Shown one piece after another: positions 54,838 through 62,677 of a DNA stretch of 64,000 nt. The first letter of the stretch is position 1, and each line of letters starts with the position of its first letter. The notes beneath the pieces were generated by a model. That model had not been told where the DNA came from. It worked only from the letters and a program-made list of their open reading frames with translations, and ran no database searches. Source of the DNA: Ancylomarina subtilis. Lineage in GTDB: Bacteria; Bacteroidota; Bacteroidia; Bacteroidales; Marinifilaceae. Both the position numbers and the translations under genes were made by a program. The stretch covers positions 2,421,781 through 2,485,780 of the forward strand of contig NZ_SHKN01000001.1 in assembly GCF_004217115.1 (NCBI RefSeq), read 5' to 3'.

Positions 54838-56637
54838 ATGAGAAAACTAAGAAACATTGCCATTATCGCCCACGTAGACCATGGGAAAACAACATTGGTT
54901 GATAAAATGATAATGCACAGCGACATTTTCAGAAAGAATGAAACTCCGGGTGAGTTGATTCTAGACAACAACGATTTGGAGCGTGAACGAGGCATTACAA
55001 TTCTATCGAAAAACGTTTCTTTAGAATATAAAGGTGTTAAAATTAATATTATTGACACACCAGGTCACTCCGACTTTGGTGGTGAAGTAGAGCGTGTATT
55101 GAACATGGCTGATGGGGTTTTGCTTTTAGTAGATGCCTTTGAAGGAACCATGCCTCAAACTCGTTTTGTATTGCAGAAAGCATTGAACTTAGGTTTAAAG
55201 CCAGTTGTTGTTGTCAATAAGGTTGACAAACCTAACTGTCGTCCTGAAGAGGTTCAAGAGCAAGTTTTTGACTTGATGTTCAACCTTGAGGCAAATGAAG
55301 AACAACTAGACTTTCCAACCATTTATGGTTCGGCAAAACAAGGCTGGATGTCTACCGACTGGCAAAAGCCAACGACTGACATTACGGCTATTCTTGATGC
55401 AGTTATCGAATTTATTCCTGAGCCTAAGACTATCGAGGGTACACCTCAGATGTTGATTACATCTCTTGATTATTCTGCTTATGTAGGTCGTATTGCTGTA
55501 GGTCGTCTTCACCGTGGTGAACTTCGCGAAGGTATGGATGTGACTTTGGTTAAACCTGATGGCAGCATTAAGAAACAACGAATTAAAGAACTACACGTCT
55601 TTACCGGTCTTGGAAAAGAACGAGTACAATCAGTCGCTTCAGGCGAGCTTTGTGCTTTGGTTGGTATCGATGGTTTTGATATTGGAGATTCAATTTGTGA
55701 TGTCGAGAATCCTGAGCCTTTAAAGCCAATTGCAATTGACGAGCCAACAATGAGTATGTTGTTTACCATCAATAATTCTCCATTTTACGGACAAGATGGT
55801 AAATATGTTACTTCTCGTCACTTAATTGATCGATTGAATAAGGAGCTGGAAAAAAATCTTGCTCTTAGAGTTGAAGCAACTGATTCAGCTGATTCATACA
55901 TCGTATTCGGACGTGGTGTGCTTCATTTATCTGTACTGATTGAAACCATGCGTCGCGAAGGTTATGAAATTCAGGTTGGTCAGCCACAAGTTATCATCAA
56001 AAATATTGATGGTGAAAAATGTGAACCAATCGAGATTCTATATATCGACCTTCCGGAAGATGTTTCAGGAAAAGCAATCGAGATTGTAACTCAGCGTAAA
56101 GGTGAAATGTTGACTATGGAACGTAAGGCTGATCGTATTCACCTTGAATTCCAGATTCCATCACGTGGTATCATTGGTTTAAGAAACCAAATGCTGACTG
56201 CAACTGCCGGAGAAGCTGTAATTTCACACCGTTTCCATGAGTATCAACCACATAAAGGTGTTATTCCAGGACGTATTAATGGTTCATTAATCGCTATGGA
56301 AACCGGACTTACTTTTGCTTATGCTTTAAATAAACTTCAGGATAGAGGAACATTCTTTGTTGCTCCAACAACTGAGATTTACGAAGGACAGGTTATTGGT
56401 GAAAACAACCGTGCTGGTGACTTGGTAATCAATGTGACCAAAACTAAGAAATTAACCAACATGCGTACTTCAGGTACTGATGATAAGGTAAGACTAGCTC
56501 CTCCAGTTATTCACTCACTTGAAGAAGCTTTGGAATATATCCAAGGGGATGAGTATGTTGAGGTAACGCCAAATAATATCCGTTTAAGAAAAATCATGCT
56601 TAAAGAAACTGATCGTAAAAGAGCAGGGAAAGCGTAA
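54838..56637 (+). CDS. typA: Translational GTPase TypA/BipA
   Basis: 599 residues. The GTPase motifs are AHVDHGKTTLVD (G1, near residue 11), the switch GITILSKN, DTPGHSDFGG (G3) and NKVDK (G4). Domains II to V follow, with the characteristic C-terminal domain (SRGIIGLRNQMLTATAG, GNRAGDLVINVTKTKKLTN). TypA is a ribosome-associated GTPase used under cold and other stress and in 50S assembly. A long leader and its own promoter precede it, and a strong terminator ends it. Start ATG at 54838. Confidence 0.97.
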   Translation: MRKLRNIAIIAHVDHGKTTLVDKMIMHSDIFRKNETPGELILDNNDLERERGITILSKNVSLEYKGVKINIIDTPGHSDFGGEVERVLNMADGVLLLVDAFEGTMPQTRFVLQKALNLGLKPVVVVNKVDKPNCRPEEVQEQVFDLMFNLEANEEQLDFPTIYGSAKQGWMSTDWQKPTTDITAILDAVIEFIPEPKTIEGTPQMLITSLDYSAYVGRIAVGRLHRGELREGMDVTLVKPDGSIKKQRIKELHVFTGLGKERVQSVASGELCALVGIDGFDIGDSICDVENPEPLKPIAIDEPTMSMLFTINNSPFYGQDGKYVTSRHLIDRLNKELEKNLALRVEATDSADSYIVFGRGVLHLSVLIETMRREGYEIQVGQPQVIIKNIDGEKCEPIEILYIDLPEDVSGKAIEIVTQRKGEMLTMERKADRIHLEFQIPSRGIIGLRNQMLTATAGEAVISHRFHEYQPHKGVIPGRINGSLIAMETGLTFAYALNKLQDRGTFFVAPTTEIYEGQVIGENNRAGDLVINVTKTKKLTNMRTSGTDDKVRLAPPVIHSLEEALEYIQGDEYVEVTPNNIRLRKIMLKETDRKRAGKA

Positions 56638-56660
56638 TTCAGATCTTAAGTTTAGATACA

Positions 56661-56696
56661 AAAAGAGCCTTTGAGAAATCAAAGGCTCTTTTTTAT
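56661..56696 (+). terminator. Terminator between typA and the small T9SS gene
   Basis: A perfect 14-bp stem, 56661-56674 with 56679-56692 (AAAAGAGCCTTTGA and its complement), with a GAAA loop and flanking A and T runs. It works in both directions, closing typA and the converging gene at 56725-57126. Confidence 0.9.
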
Positions 56697-56724
56697 TTTG
56701 TCAGATCTGACTGAAAGTCAACAT

Positions 56725-57126
56725 CTATTTTTTAATTAACTTTTTTGCAATTCGCTTACCATCCTTCATATCAAAATTAATCAGATACATCCCTTTGGAG
56801 AGCTTAGACAAGTTGATGGTCTTTTCTTTGGTTTTGATATCGATGAGCGTTTTACCTGTGAGGCTAATCACCCTAACTCTAAGCACCTCTTCCTGAGCTG
56901 TGAGGTTGACAATATCATGTACAGGATTAGGGTAAAAACCAGGCTCTTTCTTTACAAAATCATCCAAATAATCTGTCGATATATTTATAGAATCAAAACC
57001 TTTTTCACTCTTGACATCGTAAAAAGAGGTACACACAGACACATCTGCTTTTGCATAGAAGGTCGATGTCAAAAGCAGAACAAGCAATAAGAAGAGATGT
57101 TTTTTTACAAGTAAAAGTCTCAGCAT
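56725..57126 (-). CDS. Small secreted protein made mostly of a T9SS sorting domain
   Basis: 133 residues. A signal peptide (about 8-27) is followed by only ~35 residues of mature sequence. Then comes a T9SS type A (Por secretion) C-terminal domain, with FYPNPVHDIVNL near residue 63, a middle KTLIDIKT and LSKGMYLINFDMKDGK, ending KKLIKK. T9SS cargos usually carry a large passenger before this domain; here the passenger is almost absent. It may be a remnant, a stand-alone sorting peptide or a small secreted factor. It is transcribed towards typA. Confidence 0.8.
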   Translation of the reverse strand: MLRLLLVKKHLFLLLVLLLTSTFYAKADVSVCTSFYDVKSEKGFDSINISTDYLDDFVKKEPGFYPNPVHDIVNLTAQEEVLRVRVISLTGKTLIDIKTKEKTINLSKLSKGMYLINFDMKDGKRIAKKLIKK

Positions 57127-57345
57127 ATATTATTTCCCTGAATACAGTTTAAATGCCCAACAAAATTGCCAGTGTATAAATATCTTTTGCAAGATAATAA
57201 TTTATAGCTGAGCAACTCTCACATTCTAGCTATTTCACATTTTTTATTATTCCATTCCCTGAATATTGATGGTTAGCATTATTGAATTTTAAATATTAAA
57301 TTTAGTAAGCTAATATCTGACATAACGCACTAATTCTATCCTGCA

Positions 57346-58041
57346 ATGAGTGAATATAAAAATCTCAGCATAAAAAATTGGGCTCTTGAAGATCGTCCAC
57401 GAGAGAAGATGATGTATAAAGGCTCAAAGAGCCTCTCTACGGCCGAATTGATAGCCATTATTATTGGGAGTGGTAACAGAAAACAATCCGCCGTAGAAGT
57501 GGCTAAAATGCTCCTGTCCGATAATCAGAATGACTTAAACGAATTGGCGAAAAAATCGATCCGAGATTTAATGAAAACGCCTGGAATCGGATCAGCCAAG
57601 GCCATCAGTATTATTGCTGCTCTTGAATTAGGAAGTCGACAAAAGTCATTCCCATCGAAACAAAAAATAAAAATCACCAGCAGCATGGATGCCTATGAAA
57701 GGCTGCAACCCTATGTCGAAAATCTGAACCATGAGGAATTCTGGGTGGTCTATCTCAACCGAGGCAATAAAATACTGGAGGTGAAAAATGTCTCGTCTGG
57801 TGGAATAACTGGAACTGTATTCGATATGCGACTAGTTTTTAAGGATGCCATTCTACTGGAGTCTACCAATATCATTTTGTGTCACAACCATCCTTCAGGA
57901 AATCTAACACCATCCGAAGCAGATAAAGATTTAACCGAAAAAACTAAGGAAGCTGGTAAATTAATGAGTATTGAGGTACTCGATCACCTGATTATTGCCG
58001 ATCAAGGCTATTACAGTTTTGCAGATGAAGGACTTCTTTAA
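57346..58041 (+). CDS. radC: RadC family protein (JAB/MPN domain)
   Basis: 231 residues. An N-terminal helix-hairpin-helix region (about 55-100, with MKTPGIGSAKAISIIAALELG) precedes a C-terminal JAB metalloprotease-fold domain with HNHPSGNLTPSEAD and DHLIIAD, which hold the zinc ligands. The domain is linked by name to DNA repair, although the repair role of RadC is disputed. It is transcribed alone. Start ATG at 57346. Confidence 0.92.
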   Translation: MSEYKNLSIKNWALEDRPREKMMYKGSKSLSTAELIAIIIGSGNRKQSAVEVAKMLLSDNQNDLNELAKKSIRDLMKTPGIGSAKAISIIAALELGSRQKSFPSKQKIKITSSMDAYERLQPYVENLNHEEFWVVYLNRGNKILEVKNVSSGGITGTVFDMRLVFKDAILLESTNIILCHNHPSGNLTPSEADKDLTEKTKEAGKLMSIEVLDHLIIADQGYYSFADEGLL

Positions 58042-58072
58042 TTATAAATTGATAATTATTAATTCATAATTA
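58039..58072. terminator. A/T hairpin between radC and the barrel gene
   Basis: TAATTAT-A-AATT (58039-58050) pairs with AATT-C-ATAATTA (58061-58072) around a 10-nt loop. It begins in the radC stop codon and could end both converging genes, though it has no clear T run. Confidence 0.4.
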
Positions 58073-58074
58073 AA

Positions 58075-58767
58075 CTAAAAGCGATAGTACAAGCCTACGG
58101 TGAGTGAAGCGGAGGTAATTTTATCAAATCCCAGATATCTGTATTTTTGGAGATCTGTCAACTCAATATCCGGATCGACAGCAGGTTTACTTTTCTTTTT
58201 CTCTAGCTTTTCTTCAAAATTTGGAATATAAGTATACTTCAGGTTGACATCCACAGCCAATGTCTTGCTTATATTGTACATGAAACCCACGCTAGGCATT
58301 AAGCCAAGTTTACTTGTTGATACAGAATATTCAGATCTTATAGGCGTATACGTGTTGGTTGGAGTAGACTCAACATGATTTCGATAGAGAAAATAACCAA
58401 AACCAATTGATGCATAGGGTCTGAAATCTAAATCGTATGCCTGAATAAAATATGTGCCTGTAAAGACGATAGGTATTATCTGATACTTGACATCATTCTT
58501 TACTCGTGTATCACCTGCCCAAAGGTCATCATTCTGTCCAAAATTCATAAAACCTAAGGAGAAACCAACACCAATTCTGGGATTCAGAAGCATCTTCGCA
58601 TTTAAATTCAAATCCATTCCTGGTTTGCTTTCATCGGCAAAATCTCCTAAAGGTTTCACCACTCCCCCATTTAAGCCAACAATAAATCGATCTTCTTTAT
58701 TGTAATATTGGGCAGAAATTGAAGAAGTTAATAGTAGTGTGAGGAAAGCTAAAAGCAGAATTTTCAT
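58075..58767 (-). CDS. Outer-membrane beta-barrel protein, porin-like
   Basis: 230 residues with a signal peptide ending SISAQ (about 19). The mature part alternates hydrophobic and polar residues in barrel strands (FIVGLNGGVVKPLGDF, GVGFSLGFMNFG) and ends SLTVGLYYRF with a terminal Phe. This suggests an 8-stranded OmpW/OmpX-like barrel. Its role is unknown. Upstream lies the three-copy palindrome at 58781-58845. Confidence 0.75.
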   Translation of the reverse strand: MKILLLAFLTLLLTSSISAQYYNKEDRFIVGLNGGVVKPLGDFADESKPGMDLNLNAKMLLNPRIGVGFSLGFMNFGQNDDLWAGDTRVKNDVKYQIIPIVFTGTYFIQAYDLDFRPYASIGFGYFLYRNHVESTPTNTYTPIRSEYSVSTSKLGLMPSVGFMYNISKTLAVDVNLKYTYIPNFEEKLEKKKSKPAVDPDIELTDLQKYRYLGFDKITSASLTVGLYYRF

Positions 58768-58780
58768 AGCTTGGGGAATA

Positions 58781-58845
58781 AAACCTGTCAGGTTTAATAA
58801 GCAAAATAGGAATAAACCTGACAGGTTATTTAACTTGTCAGGTTT
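58781..58845. repeat. Three copies of an AAACCTG-W-CAGGTTT palindrome
   Basis: Near-identical palindromes stand at 58781-58795, 58815-58827 and 58832-58844, all between the barrel gene and kbl. Copies two and three can also join into a larger 10-bp stem (58814-58823 with 58836-58845). This looks like an operator cluster or a repeat family; the second arrangement could also help end kbl. Confidence 0.6.
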
Positions 58846-58859
58846 TATAAATAAAGGAT

Positions 58860-60050
58860 TTATTCAATCACTTTTAGCTCTTTACCTACTTTGATGAAAG
58901 CAGCTAATGCTTTGTCAAGATGCTCTTTTGTATGAGCCGCTGACAATTGAATTCTAATACGAGCCTGCTCCTTTGGAACAACTGGGAAATAGAACCCAAT
59001 CACATAAATACCTTCTTCAAGCAATTTAGCAGCAAACTGCTGAGACAAAACGGCATCATAAAGCATCAATGCATTAATTGCCGACTCAGAAGGCTTCACA
59101 TCGAAACCTGCCTCACGCAATTGTGTGCTGAAATATTTTGCATTCCACATCACCTTATCGCGCAACTCAGTTGACTCACTTAGCATATCGAAAACTGCGA
59201 TAGAAGCACCAACAATTGCAGGAGATAATGAATTTGAGAACAAATATGGACGAGAACGCTGACGCAACATGTCAATTACTTCTTTTTTACCAGTTGTGAA
59301 TCCTCCTAAGCCACCACCAAGCGCTTTACCCAAAGTACTTGTGATGATATCAACGCGATCCATGCAATTGTGATACTCGTGCGTTCCACGACCAGTTTTA
59401 CCAATAAATCCTGAAGAGTGAGAGTCATCAACCATCACCAAAGCATTGTACTTATCAGCAAGGTCACAAATCTCATTTAGTTTAGCAATATCACCGTCCA
59501 TAGAGAAAACCCCATCGGTAACGATAATTCTGTAACGTTGAGCTTGAGAAACCTTCAATTGTGCTTCCAGGTCAGCCATATCAGCATGCTTGTAACGGTA
59601 ACGAGCCGACTTACACAAACGTACTCCATCGATAATTGAAGCGTGGTTTAATTCGTCAGAGATAACCGCATCTTCCTTTGAAAAAAGTGGTTCGAAAACC
59701 CCGCCGTTAGCATCAAATGCCGCAGCGTAAAGAATGGTATCTTCAGTACCAAAAAACTTGGCAATTTTAGCTTCCAATTCTTTATGAATATCAGTTGTTC
59801 CACAAATGAAACGAACTGAAGACATACCATAACCATGTGTATCTAAAGCCTTTTTAGCACCTTCGATTACCTTTGGATGAGATGATAAGCCTAAATAGTT
59901 GTTGGCACAAAAATTTAATACTTCATCACCCGTTGATACTTTAATTTCAGCACCCTGAGGAGAAGTAATGATTCTCTCGTTTTTATACAAGCCCGATTCT
60001 TTAATAGATTCGATCTCACCAGCCAAATAGTCTTTGAATTTTCCGTACAT
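58860..60050 (-). CDS. kbl: Glycine C-acetyltransferase (2-amino-3-ketobutyrate CoA ligase)
   Basis: 396 residues from the ATG at 60050; an upstream ATG 30 bp earlier adds non-family residues. The PLP lysine is in STLGKALGGGLGG, with NYLGLSSHPKV at the N-terminus and MVDDSHSSGFIGKTGRGT in the middle. The enzyme handles 2-amino-3-oxobutanoate and CoA, yielding glycine and acetyl-CoA in threonine breakdown. tdh, its usual partner, is not adjacent. A small hairpin, CCCGA/TCGGG (60082-60097), lies about 32-47 bp upstream of the start. Confidence 0.92.
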   Translation of the reverse strand: MYGKFKDYLAGEIESIKESGLYKNERIITSPQGAEIKVSTGDEVLNFCANNYLGLSSHPKVIEGAKKALDTHGYGMSSVRFICGTTDIHKELEAKIAKFFGTEDTILYAAAFDANGGVFEPLFSKEDAVISDELNHASIIDGVRLCKSARYRYKHADMADLEAQLKVSQAQRYRIIVTDGVFSMDGDIAKLNEICDLADKYNALVMVDDSHSSGFIGKTGRGTHEYHNCMDRVDIITSTLGKALGGGLGGFTTGKKEVIDMLRQRSRPYLFSNSLSPAIVGASIAVFDMLSESTELRDKVMWNAKYFSTQLREAGFDVKPSESAINALMLYDAVLSQQFAAKLLEEGIYVIGFYFPVVPKEQARIRIQLSAAHTKEHLDKALAAFIKVGKELKVIE

Positions 60051-60427
60051 AAGTATTTGTTGTATAGATTGAAATAACAAACCCGAAGCGTATCGGGCAT
60101 GGATTGAATTTTAGTCTAAGGATTCTCAATCCGGATCAAAATTACAATAAAAATTCTTCAGGTTTATAAATCAAGAACTGATTTTAAACATTTTGTGAAA
60201 ACTTGAGTCTTTTCTACCTATCTCAAACCTACATTGTGAAGTTCATAGCTTAAAACGATTCTAAATTATTGACAAGCAAACAGAACTCTCGAGCCTAAAA
60301 CATCACGTGTCTACTAGGTAAGTAAACAAAAACAAATATCATGCAACATAGTAATATAAAACCTGACTATTGCTAAATAAAATTTTTATCATAACTTCAA
60401 TAAATTAGAAACCTATAATATCATATA

Positions 60428-60592
60428 ATGATAAACAGAAAAGTTTGCAATTCGATTAAGGATTGCATTGATTGCAAGAGATCAAATTTCTTAAATGGGT
60501 TTGTGACATTTATCTACCTAAGAAACTTATTCATCAATAATGAGCACAATAACTTTAAAATTCTCTCATATGAGAAAAGGCTGATTGCTTGA
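60428..60592 (+). CDS. Possible small cysteine-containing peptide before the GG-leader gene
   Basis: 54 codons from ATG at 60428, too short for confidence. It reads MINRKVCNSIKDCIDCKRSN and then a hydrophobic/polar stretch (FVTFIYLRNLFINNEHNN), ending LIA. Three Cys in the first 16 residues are notable. It lies 48 bp upstream of the GG-leader gene on the same strand. It may be chance in A/T-rich DNA. Confidence 0.2.
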   Translation: MINRKVCNSIKDCIDCKRSNFLNGFVTFIYLRNLFINNEHNNFKILSYEKRLIA

Positions 60593-60613
60593 TAGCCTAT
60601 CAATAATCAAGCA
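60578..60613 (+). promoter_or_regulatory. Overlapping hairpins upstream of the GG-leader peptide
   Basis: AGGCT (60578-60582) can pair with AGCCT (60594-60598), and TGCTTGAT (60586-60593) with ATCAAGCA (60606-60613). The two folds compete for the same bases, since the second stem's left arm is the first stem's loop. This is the layout of an attenuator or switch, ending 27 bp before the start codon at 60641. The stems are short and unproved. Confidence 0.3.
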
Positions 60614-60640
60614 CAAACTAATACTATTAAAGTTTCAATT

Positions 60641-60862
60641 ATGAAAAAACTAACAATTTTACAGGGAGCTAAGAAACTTAGCAAAATAGAACAAAAAAAT
60701 ATTATTGGAGGAAGACACAATACGACAGATCCCATTGATGGTGGCGGTAGCGGTGGTAACGGTGGAACCCCCACAAATATGGGGGTTTGTTTTGGTAGTC
60801 CAGTAATGATACCCTGTGATCAATACTGCTCAGACGGGACTCAACCTCTTTGTTCTAATTAA
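60641..60862 (+). CDS. Double-glycine leader peptide, candidate bacteriocin/RiPP-type precursor
   Basis: 73 residues, unassigned. The N-terminus MKKLTILQGAKKLSKIEQK is basic and ends IIGG (Gly23-Gly24), the form of a double-glycine leader cut by a peptidase-containing ABC transporter. The remaining 49 residues are a flexible Gly/Ser/Asn stretch (GGGSGGNGG) followed by Cys50, Cys59, Cys63 and Cys71, enough for two disulfides or cyclisation. Similar GG peptides are annotated as bacteriocin-like in Bacteroidota. No transporter, immunity or modifying enzyme is in the window. A strong terminator follows. Function is inference. Confidence 0.6.
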   Translation: MKKLTILQGAKKLSKIEQKNIIGGRHNTTDPIDGGGSGGNGGTPTNMGVCFGSPVMIPCDQYCSDGTQPLCSN

Positions 60863-60871
60863 TAATTGAAG

Positions 60872-60912
60872 AAAATGGCCCTGATATCTCAAGGATATCA
60901 GGGCCATTTTTT
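60872..60912 (+). terminator. Very strong terminator after the GG-leader gene
   Basis: A perfect 17-bp stem (60872-60888 with 60894-60910, AAAATGGCCCTGATATC and its complement) with a 5-nt loop and T residues after. It closes the peptide gene and, in the other direction, the nuclease gene whose stop codon it touches. Confidence 0.95.
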
Positions 60913-61750
60913 ACCAGATATAATCTACAAATTCCGGGTGATCGATAAAAGGATTTCGATTCCCCTGAATCTCAAAAATTGTCTGATTTCGTTTCTTTTC
61001 GAAAGCATCAACAGGATCTTGCTTATTCCATTCTATTAGAGTAGAAAGTTTACCAATGTATGGACCACTACTTGAAACATTGTCATTTAATTCCAAATCA
61101 GGATTTCCATTCTCACCCTCGTATCGCACTGCCATATAAAACATCATACGTGCAATATCCCCTTTTACAGCATCACGAGGTTCCCAGGTTTTTGATGTAT
61201 ACCGACAGCCTGTCGCTTCGCTATGAATCGTCCCTCCATTATCAAAGTATTTTGTAGAACGTGACGTATTTACAGAACGGTCAACAGGGCGAAGATGATG
61301 GATATCAGTTGATGCAGGTTTAGATGTATCAGGATAACCGCCAAAACCTCGCGACTTGGCCCAAACGTGCTCACGATTCCATCGGTCACCATCCGTATTC
61401 CCGTAATAATCTTTCAAATATTTAGCCTGAGAACGTCCCGTATATAACAAAATCACATTATTCGGATTATCAGGATCTTCATCGGTTTGCATTAAAGCAT
61501 CCCATACATCTATTCTACTCGACGACGTATAAGGCAATACCTTATTGTCATCAATTAATTCGTGAAGATCAGTTTTTAAATCTACTGAAGATATCCCATC
61601 AATTAACTTATAGTATGAATTATAGGCTGATGGGTTCTCAATATTTATAGTTCCTGACTTATTGGGTTTCAATTCACCTGGTGCATCATCGGCAGTTGTA
61701 CAGGCAAATACGAACAAAACAATCAGTAATAGTACAGGTATTCTTTGCAT
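60911..61750 (-). CDS. Endonuclease I family lipoprotein, third gene of the tandem
   Basis: 279 residues. The lipobox is VFAC (Cys17), so it is probably anchored in the outer membrane or exported. The endonuclease I domain shows NREHVWAKSRG, DIHHLRPVDRSVN (the DxHHLRP catalytic histidine), EPRDAVKGDIARMMFYMAVR and GNRNPFIDHPEFVDY. Enzymes of this family (EndA, Vvn, NucM) cut extracellular DNA and sometimes RNA with a divalent metal. It is closest to the next paralog upstream (61804-62607), sharing long runs such as the EPRDAVKG block. Last gene of the tandem on the minus strand. Confidence 0.92.
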   Translation of the reverse strand: MQRIPVLLLIVLFVFACTTADDAPGELKPNKSGTINIENPSAYNSYYKLIDGISSVDLKTDLHELIDDNKVLPYTSSSRIDVWDALMQTDEDPDNPNNVILLYTGRSQAKYLKDYYGNTDGDRWNREHVWAKSRGFGGYPDTSKPASTDIHHLRPVDRSVNTSRSTKYFDNGGTIHSEATGCRYTSKTWEPRDAVKGDIARMMFYMAVRYEGENGNPDLELNDNVSSSGPYIGKLSTLIEWNKQDPVDAFEKKRNQTIFEIQGNRNPFIDHPEFVDYIW

Positions 61751-61765
61751 GACTTATCGGTTTTC

Positions 61766-61793
61766 ACCTCTCATTTAAGAAAAAATGAGAGGT
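61766..61793. other. Hairpin between the second and third nuclease genes
   Basis: ACCTCTCATTT (61766-61776) pairs with AAATGAGAGGT (61783-61793), 11 bp, loop AAGAAA. With no T run it is more likely an mRNA-stabilising or processing hairpin than a terminator. Confidence 0.6.
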
Positions 61794-61803
61794 CGAAATA
61801 CAT

Positions 61804-62607
61804 TTAGTTATTCGCAACGAAAATATAGTTGGCAAAATCCGGAAAATCGATAAATGGATTACGATTACCCTGAATGGAATAAATGGTTTCGTTACGCTTT
61901 TTCTCAAAATCGTCAACGGGATCCTGCTCGTTCCATTCCAAAAGAGTAGATAGAACACCATGTTGGGGATCTTCATTATCCTGTGGGTTATTAGTCAACT
62001 CTAAATCCTTTCCATCCTCTTTTTCGTAACGAACAGCCATATAAAACATCATACGAGCAATATCTCCCTTTACTGCATCACGAGGTTCCCAGGAATCGGA
62101 ATCTGTTTTACATTCCTTTGCTTCAGAATGATAATTCCCTCCATTGTCGAACCATTTATTACCACGTGCTGAATTCACCGTTTTATCTGATGGGCGCAAA
62201 TGATGTAGGTCAGTTCCTGCTCCAAGAGTTGTTCCAAAATCACCTCTCGATTTAGCCCAAACATGCTCACGATTCCAAAAATCATTCTGATTGTTCTTTG
62301 CTTTATTGGCTTTAGGTATTGATGTACCCAAATAAAGCAAAATTACATTGTCTGGATTGTTTGGATCTTCATCAGTCTGCTCAAGTGCACGCCACACATC
62401 CATATCTGAACTGTTGTCGGTATATTCAATCTGGGTATGGCCTTTAATCAAATTATGAAGAACCGTTTTTAAATTCGCTTGATCATATCCTGAAATCGAT
62501 TTGTAATAACCATTATAAGCCGTTTCAAATTCACTTGGTTTATTATCGCTATCGCTACATGAAAAGGCAAAGCTTGCGATCAACAAAATCAATAATATTC
62601 TGCGCAT
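61804..62607 (-). CDS. Endonuclease I family lipoprotein, second gene of the tandem
   Basis: 267 residues with lipobox FSC (Cys17) after a short signal peptide. The endonuclease I core is intact: NREHVWAKSRGDFG, DLHHLRPSDKTVN, EPRDAVKGDIARMMF and GNRNPFIDFPDF. It resembles the third gene closely along its whole length, so the two look like a recent tandem duplication. The N-terminal 60 residues (YNGYYKSISGYDQANLKTVL) are also shared. The gap to the first gene is 70 bp. Confidence 0.92.
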   Translation of the reverse strand: MRRILLILLIASFAFSCSDSDNKPSEFETAYNGYYKSISGYDQANLKTVLHNLIKGHTQIEYTDNSSDMDVWRALEQTDEDPNNPDNVILLYLGTSIPKANKAKNNQNDFWNREHVWAKSRGDFGTTLGAGTDLHHLRPSDKTVNSARGNKWFDNGGNYHSEAKECKTDSDSWEPRDAVKGDIARMMFYMAVRYEKEDGKDLELTNNPQDNEDPQHGVLSTLLEWNEQDPVDDFEKKRNETIYSIQGNRNPFIDFPDFANYIFVANN

Positions 62608-62677
62608 CTTCTTAAAAGTTTGTAATTAATATTTAGCAATTATATCAATCACTAATTGCTGATTGAAAATCGGCTTA

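Larger units (their letters stand above)
60051..60640. other. Intergenic region upstream of the GG-leader peptide
   Basis: 590 bp. On the left are the kbl hairpin (60082-60097) and a possible minus-strand -7 box TAATTTTG (60137-60144). On the right are a 55-codon open frame (60428-60592) and overlapping hairpins (60578-60613). Otherwise it is A/T-rich with no recognised RNA gene. Confidence 0.4.
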
